Shown: positions 35,001 to 42,611, counted from the first letter of the stretch. The stretch: 58,324 bases of DNA from JAHWKV01 sp040905365 (GCA_040905365.1 JBBDRQ010000011.1:1-58324); one strand, 5' to 3'. Translations and numbers: made by a program. Notes: generated by a model from the sequence alone, not told the origin.

Positions 35001-35230
35001 TGTTGCTCGGCGACAACTACAACCGGGGCTGGCGCGCGGCCGTCGACGGCGAGCAGCTGGAACAATCGGAGGCCTTCCGGTGGGCGAACCGGTTTGAGCT
35101 GCCTCCCACCGCGTCGGGGAATCTGGAGGTCTATTTTGTCCAGCATTGGATCCGTTTTGCGTGGCTGGTGTTGGAGGTGTTGTGCCTGGCGGCAGTGATT
35201 GCCCTGGCTCGTTCGGTCCGGGAGCGCTGA
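32069..35230 (+). CDS. GT2 glycosyltransferase fused to a large multi-helix membrane domain
   Basis: A 1053-residue fusion. Residues 1-270 are a GT2 domain of the rhamnosyl/galactofuranosyl type (VLVVVVAHNGGQWLNECL, VDNGSREPV, ERNLGFGAACNAGLE, FLHDDVAL, FGEDLDLCLRARLAGF). After a basic linker (VRRRAVQKRRRVRDRTIRR) come about 13 membrane segments (residues 370-780). A soluble C-terminal domain follows, with LLGDNYNRGWRAAVDGE, which resembles the lumenal motif of YfhO-type membrane proteins, and a final helix. The architecture recurs before DUF5719 in actinobacteria. It may transfer a sugar inside and process or export outside; the mechanism is not known. An in-frame TAG just upstream fixes ATG 32069 as the first possible start. 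Confidence 0.8.
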   Translation: MNEVAYGAEPRVLVVVVAHNGGQWLNECLTSIASQDYRRLRLLVVDNGSREPVAPLVARYAPRAEMMRSERNLGFGAACNAGLEASKYTHNADYFLFLHDDVALQSGAVRMLVNAAEETSAGVVGGKGLDWNRPQVLLEVGMSADQFCVPYSGLDEGEIDQGQYEAMSETLYVTNACFLVSRSLAERCGLFDGAYFAFGEDLDLCLRARLAGFKVVFQPKARFRHAAALSNDIRPLTAPIEARGLMIRRNQLRTIAKNMAGPRMVLSLAMCGLLGVMKTMALVAFRRFDEIPDYPRAGMAFLRSLPKVMVRRRAVQKRRRVRDRTIRRFMIRDSHRLRLQIERRFRQWDKGSLAFGAQKLSNLSVPALRQRLSSWLHQPLMLSTLLIGFIGVVAMRKVLLGGPIAGGSLWPFPDDGARFIAEYLSGWRNAGLGTESAAPAAFPLLWVANLLAFGKPVLAQKLLILFGYILGLTGIARLVKRTSKSPVARVVAVAVYGLSPVVHLIVSSGDLGALALFAGLPFALGLSLSIIASGAAPDAPPVRAATPLAADNLVADAARLALIVVAVVALAPSSMVAFVLLFGLMVLGRWLTGAKGDEFLRRIKFLFLAPAMAGLVLIPWIFEGLRPSGAIFGPLFSGLRSHFYPLWRGVSFQDMFLLNMDNVFGGLVTATIVGGALLLTTPSRRAEARLLSVGAVGFALVGGMAGKGLIPTPVASPAIWMGFLLVIMALLASHLVSGLQEELPRHAFGWRHKFAIPVSSVTLAVGFAIGWVPPLLSWDRPAASFAGGTAELSSSVSTFFRTTAAQVGDFRVLWLGDRWSDPVRAGLGTAKGEDFFITGSEGLTLLDAFPHPPAQGERRLEQAVDAMMDLRLHLAGHLLGPANVRFIVVDPDDSRTMDALARQRDVALEQQQEGVAIFRNLQWLPRASFAPAGLAEGTAEADDTEALMLARWTGGRQIPARSPSKFTIDVPRTSHTQVLLGDNYNRGWRAAVDGEQLEQSEAFRWANRFELPPTASGNLEVYFVQHWIRFAWLVLEVLCLAAVIALARSVRER

Positions 35231-35234
35231 TTGG

Positions 35235-36620
35235 ATGAAGTACGGTGAGTGGATCTTCGCGGCGGCGGTGACCGCAATTTTGGCTCTTGGGCTCGGGCTT
35301 GACGTGCTGTTGGAGTCGCGCCCGGTGCGGGAGGCCGAGCTGCAGGCCCCCGACCACCTGGCTTCGGGTTCGTACTGCCCGGTCCCCAGCGGAGACATCA
35401 GCGCCACTATGACCACCGCTAATTTTGGGGATGCTCCGCTGGGACTTCGTCGGTCGGCCGTCGGTGCGGTAGAGCCGGACGCCGAGCAGATCGCTTTGGA
35501 GCCTCAACGCCTGAGCAGTGTCAACGTGGGCGAGCTCACCCCGCAGGATTCTACCGGGGTCGTCGACGTCTTTGGTGGGCGAGCCCACACCAGCCTGACG
35601 GTTCTGTCTCAAGGTATGGGAATCGCCTCCGCGCTGTGTACGGACCAACCGTCGGCTCGGTGGTTGTTTGCTACGGGGAGCACCCTGCGCGACGACGACC
35701 ACTACCTGTTGGTATCCAATCCCTTTAGGGAGGAAGCTCTGGTCAGCGTGCGGATCATGGGTTCCGATCAGGACGTCAATCTGCCCCTGATTTCGGAGGA
35801 AGTGGTGCGCGCCCGGTCGCAGAGGATCTTCTACCTGTCCGAGAGCCTGGAGGAGGTGCCCAGCTTTGGGATGGAGCTGGTGGCGTCCCGGGGCCGGGTG
35901 GTCGTATCCCGCTATTCATCGGTGAACGTGCCCGGAACCAAGGGAATATCGCTCAACGTCGGCACCGGCAGCCCGGCAACGCAGTGGTATTTTCCCAACG
36001 GCCGCGTCCCGACCGAAGGAGAGGAATCCCTGGTCATAGTCAACCCGACCTCACGGGAGGCGTTGCTGTCGGTGCTGTTTTTGACGGAAGGCGAGAGGGT
36101 CGCTCCGCCGGATTTGGCGGAAGTCGTGGTACCCGCCGGCCGCCAAGTGACGATCAACACCTCGGAGCACCTGTCGCGGGGTGATTCCCACGGTGTTTCG
36201 CTCGTGTCTCTCAACGAGGTTCCCGTTGTGGCAGAAAGGCAGATCCGCGGCGTGGTGGGGTCAATTCGCGGGTTCGAGTCGGCTTTCGGTCTATCCGAGC
36301 TGGCCAACCAGTGGGTCCTGCCGGTGGGTACCCCTGAAGGCGGAACGGCGACGCTTGCTATCGTCAACCCCGGACAGAGTGCTGCCGAAGTCGATATCCG
36401 CCTGGTAACCGCAGAAGGAGAGGTCGCACCGCAGGAGCTGGTCGGCGTCGAGGTCGCGGCCGGCCGGAAGGTGTCGCTGGATTTGACCGGCTACCTCGGC
36501 GGCGGTCCGGCTACCGCTGAGGTCGAGGCTGCCGGTGCAGAGGTTGCGGTGGATAGTACTACGGGTCTTGAAGGTTCCTACGGCGACTTCTCCACGACGC
36601 CGGGCTTTCGGGTGAGGTAG
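35235..36620 (+). CDS. DUF5719-family exported protein
   Basis: A 461-residue protein with one N-terminal membrane segment (WIFAAAVTAILALGLGLDVLL). The rest is extracytoplasmic and made of repeated beta modules; YLLVSNPF, SLVIVNPT and TLAIVNPG mark three similar units about 150 residues apart. I assign it to DUF5719 from its N-terminal anchor, its repeats and its place between the GT2-membrane fusion and a minimal-zincin gene, an order conserved in actinobacteria. It starts 5 bases after the glycosyltransferase gene and likely works with it at the cell surface. Biochemical function unknown. Confidence 0.7.
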   Translation: MKYGEWIFAAAVTAILALGLGLDVLLESRPVREAELQAPDHLASGSYCPVPSGDISATMTTANFGDAPLGLRRSAVGAVEPDAEQIALEPQRLSSVNVGELTPQDSTGVVDVFGGRAHTSLTVLSQGMGIASALCTDQPSARWLFATGSTLRDDDHYLLVSNPFREEALVSVRIMGSDQDVNLPLISEEVVRARSQRIFYLSESLEEVPSFGMELVASRGRVVVSRYSSVNVPGTKGISLNVGTGSPATQWYFPNGRVPTEGEESLVIVNPTSREALLSVLFLTEGERVAPPDLAEVVVPAGRQVTINTSEHLSRGDSHGVSLVSLNEVPVVAERQIRGVVGSIRGFESAFGLSELANQWVLPVGTPEGGTATLAIVNPGQSAAEVDIRLVTAEGEVAPQELVGVEVAAGRKVSLDLTGYLGGGPATAEVEAAGAEVAVDSTTGLEGSYGDFSTTPGFRVR

Positions 36621-36624
36621 TTCG

Positions 36625-36975
36625 CTATGCCCAGCCCAGTTCGTCCAAGCGGTCGTCGTCGATACCGAAGTGGTGGGCAATCTCGTGTAACAACGTGGTT
36701 CTGACTACCTCGTAGATCGTCAAGCCGTCCTCTCGGGCCGTCGTTTCGATCGCTCTGGCAAACAGGGTGATGCGGTCCGGAAGCATGCCGAAGTAGTCCA
36801 TGCCCCGGTCGGTGAGGGGCACCCCCTCATAAAGGCCGAGCAGGTCCAGCTCCTGCGACTCGTCGTCCACGATGATCTCGAGGTTGTCGATCCGCGATGA
36901 CAGCTCCTCGGGAAGGCACTCAAAGGCCCGGTCTGCCAAACTGTACAGCTTGTCTAGATGCTGCTTTTTACCCAT
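36625..36975 (-). CDS. Minimal zincin metallopeptidase-family protein
   Basis: A 116-residue protein with the zinc signature LLHEIAHHFGIDDDRLDELG, i.e. HExxHxxGxxD, near the C-terminus, matching the short metallopeptidase (DUF1025-type) family. The N-terminal helices (LYSLADRAFECLPEELSS) and the segment GLYEGVPLTDRG are also family features. It is too small for a conventional protease and may be a regulatory or structural zinc protein. Convergent with DUF5719 with only 4 bases between stops. A GGGGGA lies nine bases before ATG 36975. Confidence 0.85.
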   Translation of the reverse strand: MGKKQHLDKLYSLADRAFECLPEELSSRIDNLEIIVDDESQELDLLGLYEGVPLTDRGMDYFGMLPDRITLFARAIETTAREDGLTIYEVVRTTLLHEIAHHFGIDDDRLDELGWA

Positions 36976-36996
36976 ATTCCCCCGAGACTACGCGTT

Positions 36997-37071
36997 TGTT
37001 GCGAGCAACAGCATACAGAGGGTGGGAAAATCGTCGAACAGGCCGCATACTGGTCGTCCGCAAGTGTTCGA
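36997..37071. repeat. Inverted repeats in a 227-base divergent gap
   Basis: A 14-bp palindrome TGTTGC-GA-GCAACA is at 36997-37010. Further on, TCGAACA (37034-37040) pairs with TGTTCGA (37065-37071) over a 24-base loop. They lie between the zincin gene (minus) and the L,D-transpeptidase gene (plus). They could be protein binding sites or RNA hairpins. Confidence 0.35.
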
Positions 37072-37202
37072 GAACTTTAAAGCCGTAGGAACCAACCGCC
37101 CACCCGCACTGTCCGAATATGTGTCGAGACCGCGGCCGCCGGTTGAGCGTGTTCCCAAAGGGAAGTTCTTGAAGGCAAGCTCGCATAGGGAGGACCCGAG
37201 GT

Positions 37203-38576
37203 TTGGTTGTCAAGGGTAAACACAGCAAATCAGGCGGTAGGCGCAAGTGGATCCTTGTGTCGTCGGGGATCGGCGTGCTTGTGTTGGTGGGCGCAGTGGG
37301 GGCTGCAGCTGCGGTAGGTGCGGCCAGGGACCCGGCCGAGCGTATTCCCAGCGGGCTGGAGGTAGGGGGCGTGGACTTGGCCGGGCTGGATCTTACGACC
37401 GCCCGTGAGCGCTTGCATGAGGAATTCGAGGCGCCCCTTGACGAGTCCATCCGGGTTCTGGTCGACGGCAAGCAGGTCAAGTCGGTGACCCGCCGCGACC
37501 TGGGGGCCTCAACCAACGTTGACGAGGTGTTCTCGGAGGCCGTCTCCGGGTTTGGGGACATGTCGTTGTTCGACCGTCTCAAGCAGCGGGTGAACGGTAC
37601 GTCCGGCGGCAGGTTCGAGGTGAAGACCACCACCGAAGGTGCCGGTGCCGAAGATCTCATCGAAGAGATTGCCGAAGAGGTCCGCGTGCCGGCCGAAGAC
37701 GCTTCGGTGCACGTGTCGGGCAACTCGGTGCGAGTTTCCCCCGGTTCCGATGGCTTTGAGCTGGACCGGGCCAAAGCGCTCGAGACGCTGTTGTCCGCGG
37801 TCGAGGACCCCGACGTTGCCGAGGTCGACCTGCCCGGCGACGTGGTTGAGCCGGCTCGGCACGTGGCCGACTTCCAGAGCGTTGTCGTGATCAGGGTCGG
37901 CGAGAATAAGCTGCAGCATTTTCAGGACGGCCGGTTGGTCAAGACGTATGACGTGGCCACCGGACTGCCCTCGTACCCTACGCCGATCGGCCGGTTTGAA
38001 ATTGTCCAAATGAGGTACCGGCCCACATGGGTGAATCCGGCTAAATCGCCGGGCAGATGGGGAGAGAATCTACCCGCCCGCATAGGCCCGGGCCCCGACA
38101 ACCCGCTGGGCACACGCGCGATGAACCTGAACGTGCCGAACATTCGGATCCACGGGACCTCGTCGGACTGGTCCTTGGGCTACAACGCCTCCCACGGCTG
38201 TATTCGCATGAGCATCTCCGATTCCGAGGAGTTGTTCGAGCGCGTGGGGGTCGGAACCACCGTAATCGTCATGCGCTCCGGCCCCGACCATCTGGCCCCG
38301 GACCGCAACACCGAACCCAGCGTCGAGGACCTCGTCGAGAGTGACGGAGCCGCTGCCGAGGCCCCCACCGACGGGGAGGCTGAGCAGACACCACCGGCGC
38401 CGGAGGAGTCGCCGCCGCCGGCCCCGGCTGCGGAAGAGCAGGAAGAGTCCGACCAGCCGGCCGGTTCCGACCAACCGGTGGAGGAAACCGGTTCCGACCA
38501 GCCGGTGGAGGAGCCGAAGGAGGAAGCCTCCGGACCCAGGTCTGCCGAGGAGATTATGGCCGGGCTCGAGACGTAG
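37203..38576 (+). CDS. L,D-transpeptidase (YkuD domain) with peptidoglycan-binding-like N-terminal domain
   Basis: A 457-residue membrane-anchored enzyme that forms 3-3 peptidoglycan cross-links or attaches proteins to the wall. One membrane helix at about residues 15-42 follows a basic cytoplasmic end. Residues 45-215 resemble the VanW/PG_binding_4 region (SGLEVGGVDLAGLDLTTAR). The YkuD domain follows (VVVIRVGENKLQHFQDGRL, TPIGRFEIVQM) with the catalytic signature IRIHGTSS and ASHGCIRMS carrying His and Cys. A Glu/Pro-rich tail contains two near-identical units GSDQPVEE. The TTG start at 37203 has GGGAGGA 8 bases upstream. Confidence 0.9.
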   Translation: MVVKGKHSKSGGRRKWILVSSGIGVLVLVGAVGAAAAVGAARDPAERIPSGLEVGGVDLAGLDLTTARERLHEEFEAPLDESIRVLVDGKQVKSVTRRDLGASTNVDEVFSEAVSGFGDMSLFDRLKQRVNGTSGGRFEVKTTTEGAGAEDLIEEIAEEVRVPAEDASVHVSGNSVRVSPGSDGFELDRAKALETLLSAVEDPDVAEVDLPGDVVEPARHVADFQSVVVIRVGENKLQHFQDGRLVKTYDVATGLPSYPTPIGRFEIVQMRYRPTWVNPAKSPGRWGENLPARIGPGPDNPLGTRAMNLNVPNIRIHGTSSDWSLGYNASHGCIRMSISDSEELFERVGVGTTVIVMRSGPDHLAPDRNTEPSVEDLVESDGAAAEAPTDGEAEQTPPAPEESPPPAPAAEEQEESDQPAGSDQPVEETGSDQPVEEPKEEASGPRSAEEIMAGLET

Positions 38577-38595
38577 GGCGTTTAGCCGGTTCGGC

Positions 38596-39702
38596 TCAAG
38601 CCGACTGTAGGATTTCGTCCAGGCTCTGCCGGGTGCCGGCGTCGTCGGTTAAGGACTTTGCGGACTCGACAGTGAGGGCCGCCTCGTCCTGCATGCCGAG
38701 CTCCCGGTAGCACAGTGCCAGGTTGAAGTAGTACTGAACCATGAAGGGATCCAGCTCGACCGCCCGGTGCAGAGCAGCCAGAGCGTCCTCCGGCCGTCCT
38801 TGGACGAGGCGGGCGGTTCCGGCGAGGAAATGGGCTTGAGCTGCCCCGGAGTCCATATCCAAGGCCGTTTGGGCGTCGTCCTCGGCTTGAGCGTTCTCGT
38901 TGAGCGACAGATAAATCTGTGCCCGCGTCCGGTAAATGCTCGCCGCGGATGGGTCGGACTCTACGGCTTCGTTGATGAGCGCCCTGGCTTCCTCTATCTC
39001 CGGCGTAGCTCCGAGTGTGGTGATCGCACCCCCGCCCGCTACGCTTTCCATTTGGCTGATCAATCGCTTGGCCAGCAGAGACTTGGCAACGGCAAAGTCG
39101 GGGAATTCGCCGACCAGCCCCCGGTACAGCTCGATAGCCCGTCCGTGATCCAGGACCCGGTCGGCCAGTAGGAACCGGTAGGCGGGGTCGGGGGATTGCG
39201 CCACCCTCTGTTCCAGGTGGGACAGCAACGACAGCTGGGGCGCTTGCGCAAGCTGCACCTCGATCGTCTCGTCGGTTCCATCGGCTTTGCCGACGGCCAG
39301 CGAATGCTCCTCGTCGGCGCTCAGCCGCAGGGCGGTAACCAGCTGCTCATGGTTGGTTACGCCGGTGCCGTCGATCTCGGTGATAACGTCGCCGCGCTCG
39401 AGCCCGGCTTGCGCCGCCGGGGTATCGGGCAGAACGGCCAGCACCAGAGCACCGCCTGCGGAGACCGACTTGCTCAAGACCCCATCCCAGCTGGCCTCAT
39501 TGGTGTGTACCAGGGCTCCGAGCGAGAGACTTGCGGGCTGGGGCGGGATCCCGGGCGCCGGATAGTCCAGGTCGGCGCCGCTTTGTGGCGTGGGGGTGGA
39601 GGGCTGCCTGCCGACCATCTCCCTCAGCCGCTCCGGCGGGCTGCAGGCCACCAGGGCAAGCAGCAGGATGGCCGCCACCCCGATCTTGACTGTGCGTCTC
39701 AC
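38596..39702 (-). CDS. PDZ and TPR domain lipoprotein
   Basis: About 368 residues from GTG 39702. A lipoprotein signal (VKIGVAAILLLALVAC) ends in the lipobox LVAC. A PDZ domain follows (GALVLAVLPDTPAAQAGLERGDVITEIDG), then four or more TPR-like repeats (ASIYRTRAQIYLSLNENAQA, AQAHFLAGTARLVQGRPEDA, VQYYFNLALCYRELGMQDEA). No protease motif is present. It probably works as a surface scaffold near wall-modifying enzymes such as the L,D-transpeptidase encoded opposite to it. A CATAAT hexamer exactly 6 bases before the GTG suggests a leaderless transcript and supports this start over the longer frame. Confidence 0.75.
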   Translation of the reverse strand: MRRTVKIGVAAILLLALVACSPPERLREMVGRQPSTPTPQSGADLDYPAPGIPPQPASLSLGALVHTNEASWDGVLSKSVSAGGALVLAVLPDTPAAQAGLERGDVITEIDGTGVTNHEQLVTALRLSADEEHSLAVGKADGTDETIEVQLAQAPQLSLLSHLEQRVAQSPDPAYRFLLADRVLDHGRAIELYRGLVGEFPDFAVAKSLLAKRLISQMESVAGGGAITTLGATPEIEEARALINEAVESDPSAASIYRTRAQIYLSLNENAQAEDDAQTALDMDSGAAQAHFLAGTARLVQGRPEDALAALHRAVELDPFMVQYYFNLALCYRELGMQDEAALTVESAKSLTDDAGTRQSLDEILQSA

Positions 39703-39708
39703 CGTTCC

Positions 39709-39714
39709 ATTATG
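39709..39714 (-). promoter_or_regulatory. -10 CATAAT for leaderless start at 39702
   Basis: On the minus strand CATAAT is followed by 6 bases (GGAACG) and the GTG of the lipoprotein gene. No other ribosome binding site is placed correctly. Confidence 0.45.
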
Positions 39715-39845
39715 CTGCCTCGAGGTGGAACCAATCGCCCGGGCTGCGAAAACAGAGTAACCTCGTTTCAGGCTCTTGCTGTCCGAGCGGGGAACGCAGT
39801 CCACCCGGCGTCCCGGCGCCAAGGCGTTGTGGCTGCGGCTTTCCA

Positions 39846-39884
39846 GGGCGTCGCTAAAGGGAGTCGCTAAAGGGCGTCGCTAAG
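39846..39884 (+). repeat. Three tandem 13-bp repeats (GGGCGTCGCTAAA)
   Basis: Units at 39846-39858, 39859-39871 and 39872-39884 differ from one another at only one or two bases. They end next to the start of the small zinc-ribbon gene. They may bind a protein or be recent slippage. Confidence 0.85.
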
Positions 39885-39889
39885 AGGAG

Positions 39890-40099
39890 GTGGATGTCAT
39901 CACGGAAACGACCGACAAGGTTGAGGACTCGTCAATACCCGAGAAGTTCCGTCCGAAGCAGCCGAGTAAGCGATTTCCTACCTCCGCATACCTGCCCGGC
40001 TATCGGAGCAACGTGAAGTCTCAGGGGTGCCCCAGGTGCGGTTTTGAAGCTTTCGGCTACGCAAAAACCTGTCGATGCGGCCACGTTTTCGAGGAGTAG
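39890..40099 (+). CDS. Small zinc-ribbon protein
   Basis: A 69-residue protein with a C-terminal zinc ribbon, GCPRCGFEAFGYAKTCRCGH, four cysteines spaced CxxC...CxC. The first 40 residues are polar and charged (PEKFRPKQPSKRF), without a clear fold. The GTG start lies directly behind GAGGAG, too close for an ideal ribosome binding site, so the start may be wrong. It sits beside DUF3499 and WhiB in a group of small cysteine proteins. A role in nucleic acid binding or regulation is possible but not shown. Confidence 0.55.
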   Translation: MDVITETTDKVEDSSIPEKFRPKQPSKRFPTSAYLPGYRSNVKSQGCPRCGFEAFGYAKTCRCGHVFEE

Positions 40100-40121
40100 C
40101 CTCAGGACCTAACTGAGATCC

Positions 40122-40150
40122 TTGCAAAATGACAACCCTGTAATTATAGT
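40122..40150 (+). promoter_or_regulatory. Promoter TTGCAA-N17-TATAGT for leaderless DUF3499 gene
   Basis: A -35 TTGCAA (40122-40127), a 17-base spacer and a -10 TATAGT (40145-40150) are followed by 7 bases and the ATG at 40158. This is the best complete promoter in the window, and it excludes an upstream TTG start because that TTG is the -35 itself. Confidence 0.65.
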
Positions 40151-40157
40151 CCCACGC

Positions 40158-40421
40158 ATGGAAGCACATGAGTTGGAAGACGACTATCAGGCATGCAGCA
40201 GAAACGCTTGCAAGGCTCCCGCGGTAGCCACGTTGATTTGCAACTACATGGCCCGCCGAGTGGCGCTGGAGGATCTTCGTTCCGAAATCGAGCCCGACCA
40301 GTTTCACCTCTGCAGCAATCACCTTCGTCGATTTTCTCCCCCGCTCGGTTGGGAGACCGAAGACCTTAGGACCAAAACGGTAAGCCTTGACATCCCCAGG
40401 CCGGCTCGGGCCACCGCCTAG
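40158..40421 (+). CDS. DUF3499-family small cysteine protein
   Basis: An 87-residue protein with CSRNACKAPAVATL at the start and FHLCSNHLRRF followed by PPLGWE, the pattern of DUF3499, whose members lie between the minimal-zincin gene and phosphomannomutase in actinobacteria. The paired cysteine and histidine residues suggest a metal site. Function is unknown. ATG 40158 is chosen because of the promoter seven bases upstream. Confidence 0.75.
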   Translation: MEAHELEDDYQACSRNACKAPAVATLICNYMARRVALEDLRSEIEPDQFHLCSNHLRRFSPPLGWETEDLRTKTVSLDIPRPARATA

Positions 40422-40502
40422 CGGAGTCGGTGCGGTAGCGCGTTTCGGGTGGGAAGCTCGGCGCGCGCGACTTTACGGCAGTGACCTAAGCGCTTGGACG
40501 GT

Positions 40503-40880
40503 TTAGCTTCTGGGGTTGCGAGTCTGCGATGAAGCCAGCATCACGTTTCCCGATGCCCGGCGTCTCAATAGAGCCTTGCGCTCCAACTCGGTGAGCCCCC
40601 CCCAAATGCCGTAGGCCTCCTTGGACTCCAGCGCGTGCTCCAAGCACTCCTGGTTGACCGGACAGGTGCGGCAGATCTGCTTAGCGGCTTCTTCCCGGTC
40701 ACGCTTTTCCTTGACTACCTCGGTGTGCTCGGGGCCGAAGAACAGGGTGGGATCCATGCCCTTGCACGCGGCGTGATCTTGCCACCTCGCTTCGGCTTCC
40801 AAAGACGCCAGCTTAGAAGCAAGGGCCCGGGTGGTCTTGGTCTTGTTGGAAGGATGATCTTCGTTCTTCAAATGAGTCAT
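40503..40880 (-). CDS. whiB: WhiB-family iron-sulfur transcription factor
   Basis: WhiB-like proteins hold a [4Fe-4S] cluster and bind sigma-A to control cell division and envelope genes. The four cysteine ligands are in HAACKGMD and in QICRTCPVNQECLEHAL (C, CxxC, then C after five residues), and the family turn GIWGGLTELERKALLRRR follows. From ATG 40880 the protein is 125 residues; ATG 40925 would add 15 residues. The size and position next to manB match WhmD/WhiB2-type members, which act in septation, but the subtype is uncertain. It is convergent with DUF3499. Confidence 0.92.
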   Translation of the reverse strand: MTHLKNEDHPSNKTKTTRALASKLASLEAEARWQDHAACKGMDPTLFFGPEHTEVVKEKRDREEAAKQICRTCPVNQECLEHALESKEAYGIWGGLTELERKALLRRRASGNVMLASSQTRNPRS

Positions 40881-41071
40881 GGTTCCGTTTCGAGAATCCT
40901 TTCGGTGCGATCGCGCCTCGATCACACGGGGTGGCTTACTTCCAACGCCGACCTTAGGGCGTCTATTCCCGCAGGGCGTGGAAGGATAACACTAATCCAT
41001 AAGACAACATCTTTCGGCCCAATAGCGTTGCTAGTTGCCGAGGCTGCGACTTGGATCCTGCCGTGACGGTT

Positions 41072-41077
41072 TAGGAT
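41072..41077 (+). promoter_or_regulatory. -10 TAGGAT for leaderless manB
   Basis: TAGGAT is followed by exactly 6 bases and the manB ATG without a Shine-Dalgarno. TTGGAT at 41051-41056 is a possible -35, though the spacer would be only 15 bases. Confidence 0.5.
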
Positions 41078-41083
41078 GCTGGC

Positions 41084-42451
41084 ATGGATCTTAGCGCTGT
41101 CTTCAAAGCCTACGACGTCAGAGGCGTCTACCCGGACCAACTCGACGAGGAGAAAATAGGGCGCATTGGTGCCGCCTTTGCCAAGATGGCCTCCGTTCCC
41201 AGGATAGCAGTCGGCCGGGATATGCGGTTGTCGTCTGAGCCTTTGAGCCGGGCTTTTGCCGAAGGCGCCGCTTCCCAGGGTGTCGACGTGATCGATGTAG
41301 GACTGGTTTCGACCGATGCCCTGTACTTCGCGTCCGGCCATTTGGATGTGCCGGGCGCCATGCTGACCGCGTCGCACAACCCCGGAAAGTACAACGGGGT
41401 CAAGATGTGCCTGGCCGGCGCGGCGCCGGTGGGCGAGGAGACCGGTCTACGGGAGATCAGAACCATGGCCGAACAGGGCCTGGACCCGGCTGCGACCACC
41501 GGACGGATCTCGACGATGGACATTCTTGACGAGTTCGTTGAGCACGCCTTCCGGGTAGTGGACACCAGCGGCATGCGGCCGTTGAAGGTGGTCGTCGACG
41601 CGGGCAACGGCATGGGCGGCAAGGTCGTTCCTCCGGTCTTCTCGCGGCTTCCGGTGGAGCTCATACCTTTGTATTTCGAGTTGGACGGCACGTTTCCCAA
41701 CCACCCGGCCGACCCCATTCAGATCTCTAACCTGCAGGATCTCATCCAGGCGGTGGGCGACAACGAAGCCGACCTGGGTCTGGCGTTCGACGGGGACGCC
41801 GACCGGGTCTTTCTGGTTGACGAGATGGGCAATCCGGCTTCGGGCAGTCTGATCACCGCCTTGGTGGCCGGAGAGGTGCTGACGGCCGAGCCGGGGGCAA
41901 AGATCGTTTACAGCCTGATCTGTTCCCGGGTAGTGCGCGAGACGATTTGTGAGATGGGCGGCGATCCCATCCGCAGCCGGGTGGGGCATTCGTTCATCAA
42001 GCGGGTAATGGCCGAGACCGGCGCGGCGTTCGGCGGCGAGCACTCCGGCCACTACTACTTCCGGGACAACTACCGCGCCGACTCCGGGATTTTGTGCGCC
42101 TTGTACGTGCTAAGGGCGCTCAGCAGGCAGGCCGGGACAATGAGCTCGCTGCTCAAGCCCTTGCGCAGGTACTGGAACTCCGGCGAGGTCAACTCGGAGG
42201 TGGCCGACCAGCGCGCCGCGCTGGAGCGCTTGGCCGAGTTGTACCGCGACGGCGAGCTGGATTGGTCTGACGGATTGACGGTTAACTACCCCGACTGGTG
42301 GTTCAATGCCCGCGGATCGAACACCGAGCCGGTCCTGAGGCTCAATGTAGAGGCGGTTGATGACGAGCTGGGAGCGCACAAGACCGAGCAGCTCCTCGAT
42401 GTCGTCAGAGCCACTTGGGTAGCGACTTGGAGCGAGGAATCAAATGGTTGA
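41084..42451 (+). CDS. manB: Phosphomannomutase/phosphoglucomutase
   Basis: Interconverts mannose- or glucose-6-phosphate and the 1-phosphate. All four alpha-D-phosphohexomutase signatures are visible: the active serine loop MLTASHNPGKYNGVK, the metal loop FDGDADRVF, the sugar loop GGEHSGHYYF and the phosphate loop RGSNTEPVLRLN. At 455 residues the length is normal. Its product feeds GDP-mannose or, with glucose, the RmlA reaction in this same window. ATG of the following Trm112-like gene lies within its last codons (overlap of 8 bases), so the three genes manB, Trm112-like and SIS form one operon. Confidence 0.93.
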   Translation: MDLSAVFKAYDVRGVYPDQLDEEKIGRIGAAFAKMASVPRIAVGRDMRLSSEPLSRAFAEGAASQGVDVIDVGLVSTDALYFASGHLDVPGAMLTASHNPGKYNGVKMCLAGAAPVGEETGLREIRTMAEQGLDPAATTGRISTMDILDEFVEHAFRVVDTSGMRPLKVVVDAGNGMGGKVVPPVFSRLPVELIPLYFELDGTFPNHPADPIQISNLQDLIQAVGDNEADLGLAFDGDADRVFLVDEMGNPASGSLITALVAGEVLTAEPGAKIVYSLICSRVVRETICEMGGDPIRSRVGHSFIKRVMAETGAAFGGEHSGHYYFRDNYRADSGILCALYVLRALSRQAGTMSSLLKPLRRYWNSGEVNSEVADQRAALERLAELYRDGELDWSDGLTVNYPDWWFNARGSNTEPVLRLNVEAVDDELGAHKTEQLLDVVRATWVATWSEESNG

Positions 42452-42611
42452 CGAAGAATTGATCGCGCTGCTCGTATGCCCCAACTGCCGGGGTCCCATC
42501 GAGTACCGCAGCGAGCAGCAGACGATTGTCTGCACCGGCGAGTGCCGGTACGAGTACCCGGTGGTCGACGATATTCCGCACATGCTGGTAGAGGAGGCCG
42601 TCAAACCTTGA
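42444..42611 (+). CDS. Trm112-family small zinc protein
   Basis: A 55-residue protein that fits a Trm112-like fold: LIALLVCPNCRGPIEY supplies the first cysteine pair, CTGECRYEYPVVDDIPHML the second and the conserved YP(V)xxxIPxM ending. Such proteins are routinely found between phosphomannomutase and the SIS isomerase gene in actinobacteria; whether they activate a methyltransferase, as eukaryotic Trm112 does, is not established here. The ATG overlaps the end of manB by 8 bases and the stop overlaps the next start as TTGA. Confidence 0.85.
   Translation: MVDEELIALLVCPNCRGPIEYRSEQQTIVCTGECRYEYPVVDDIPHMLVEEAVKP

Noticed and set aside
37034..37071. LexA-type SOS box (TCGAACA...TGTTCGA)
   Set aside because: The arms match but are 24 bases apart, whereas an actinobacterial SOS box has about 4 between them.
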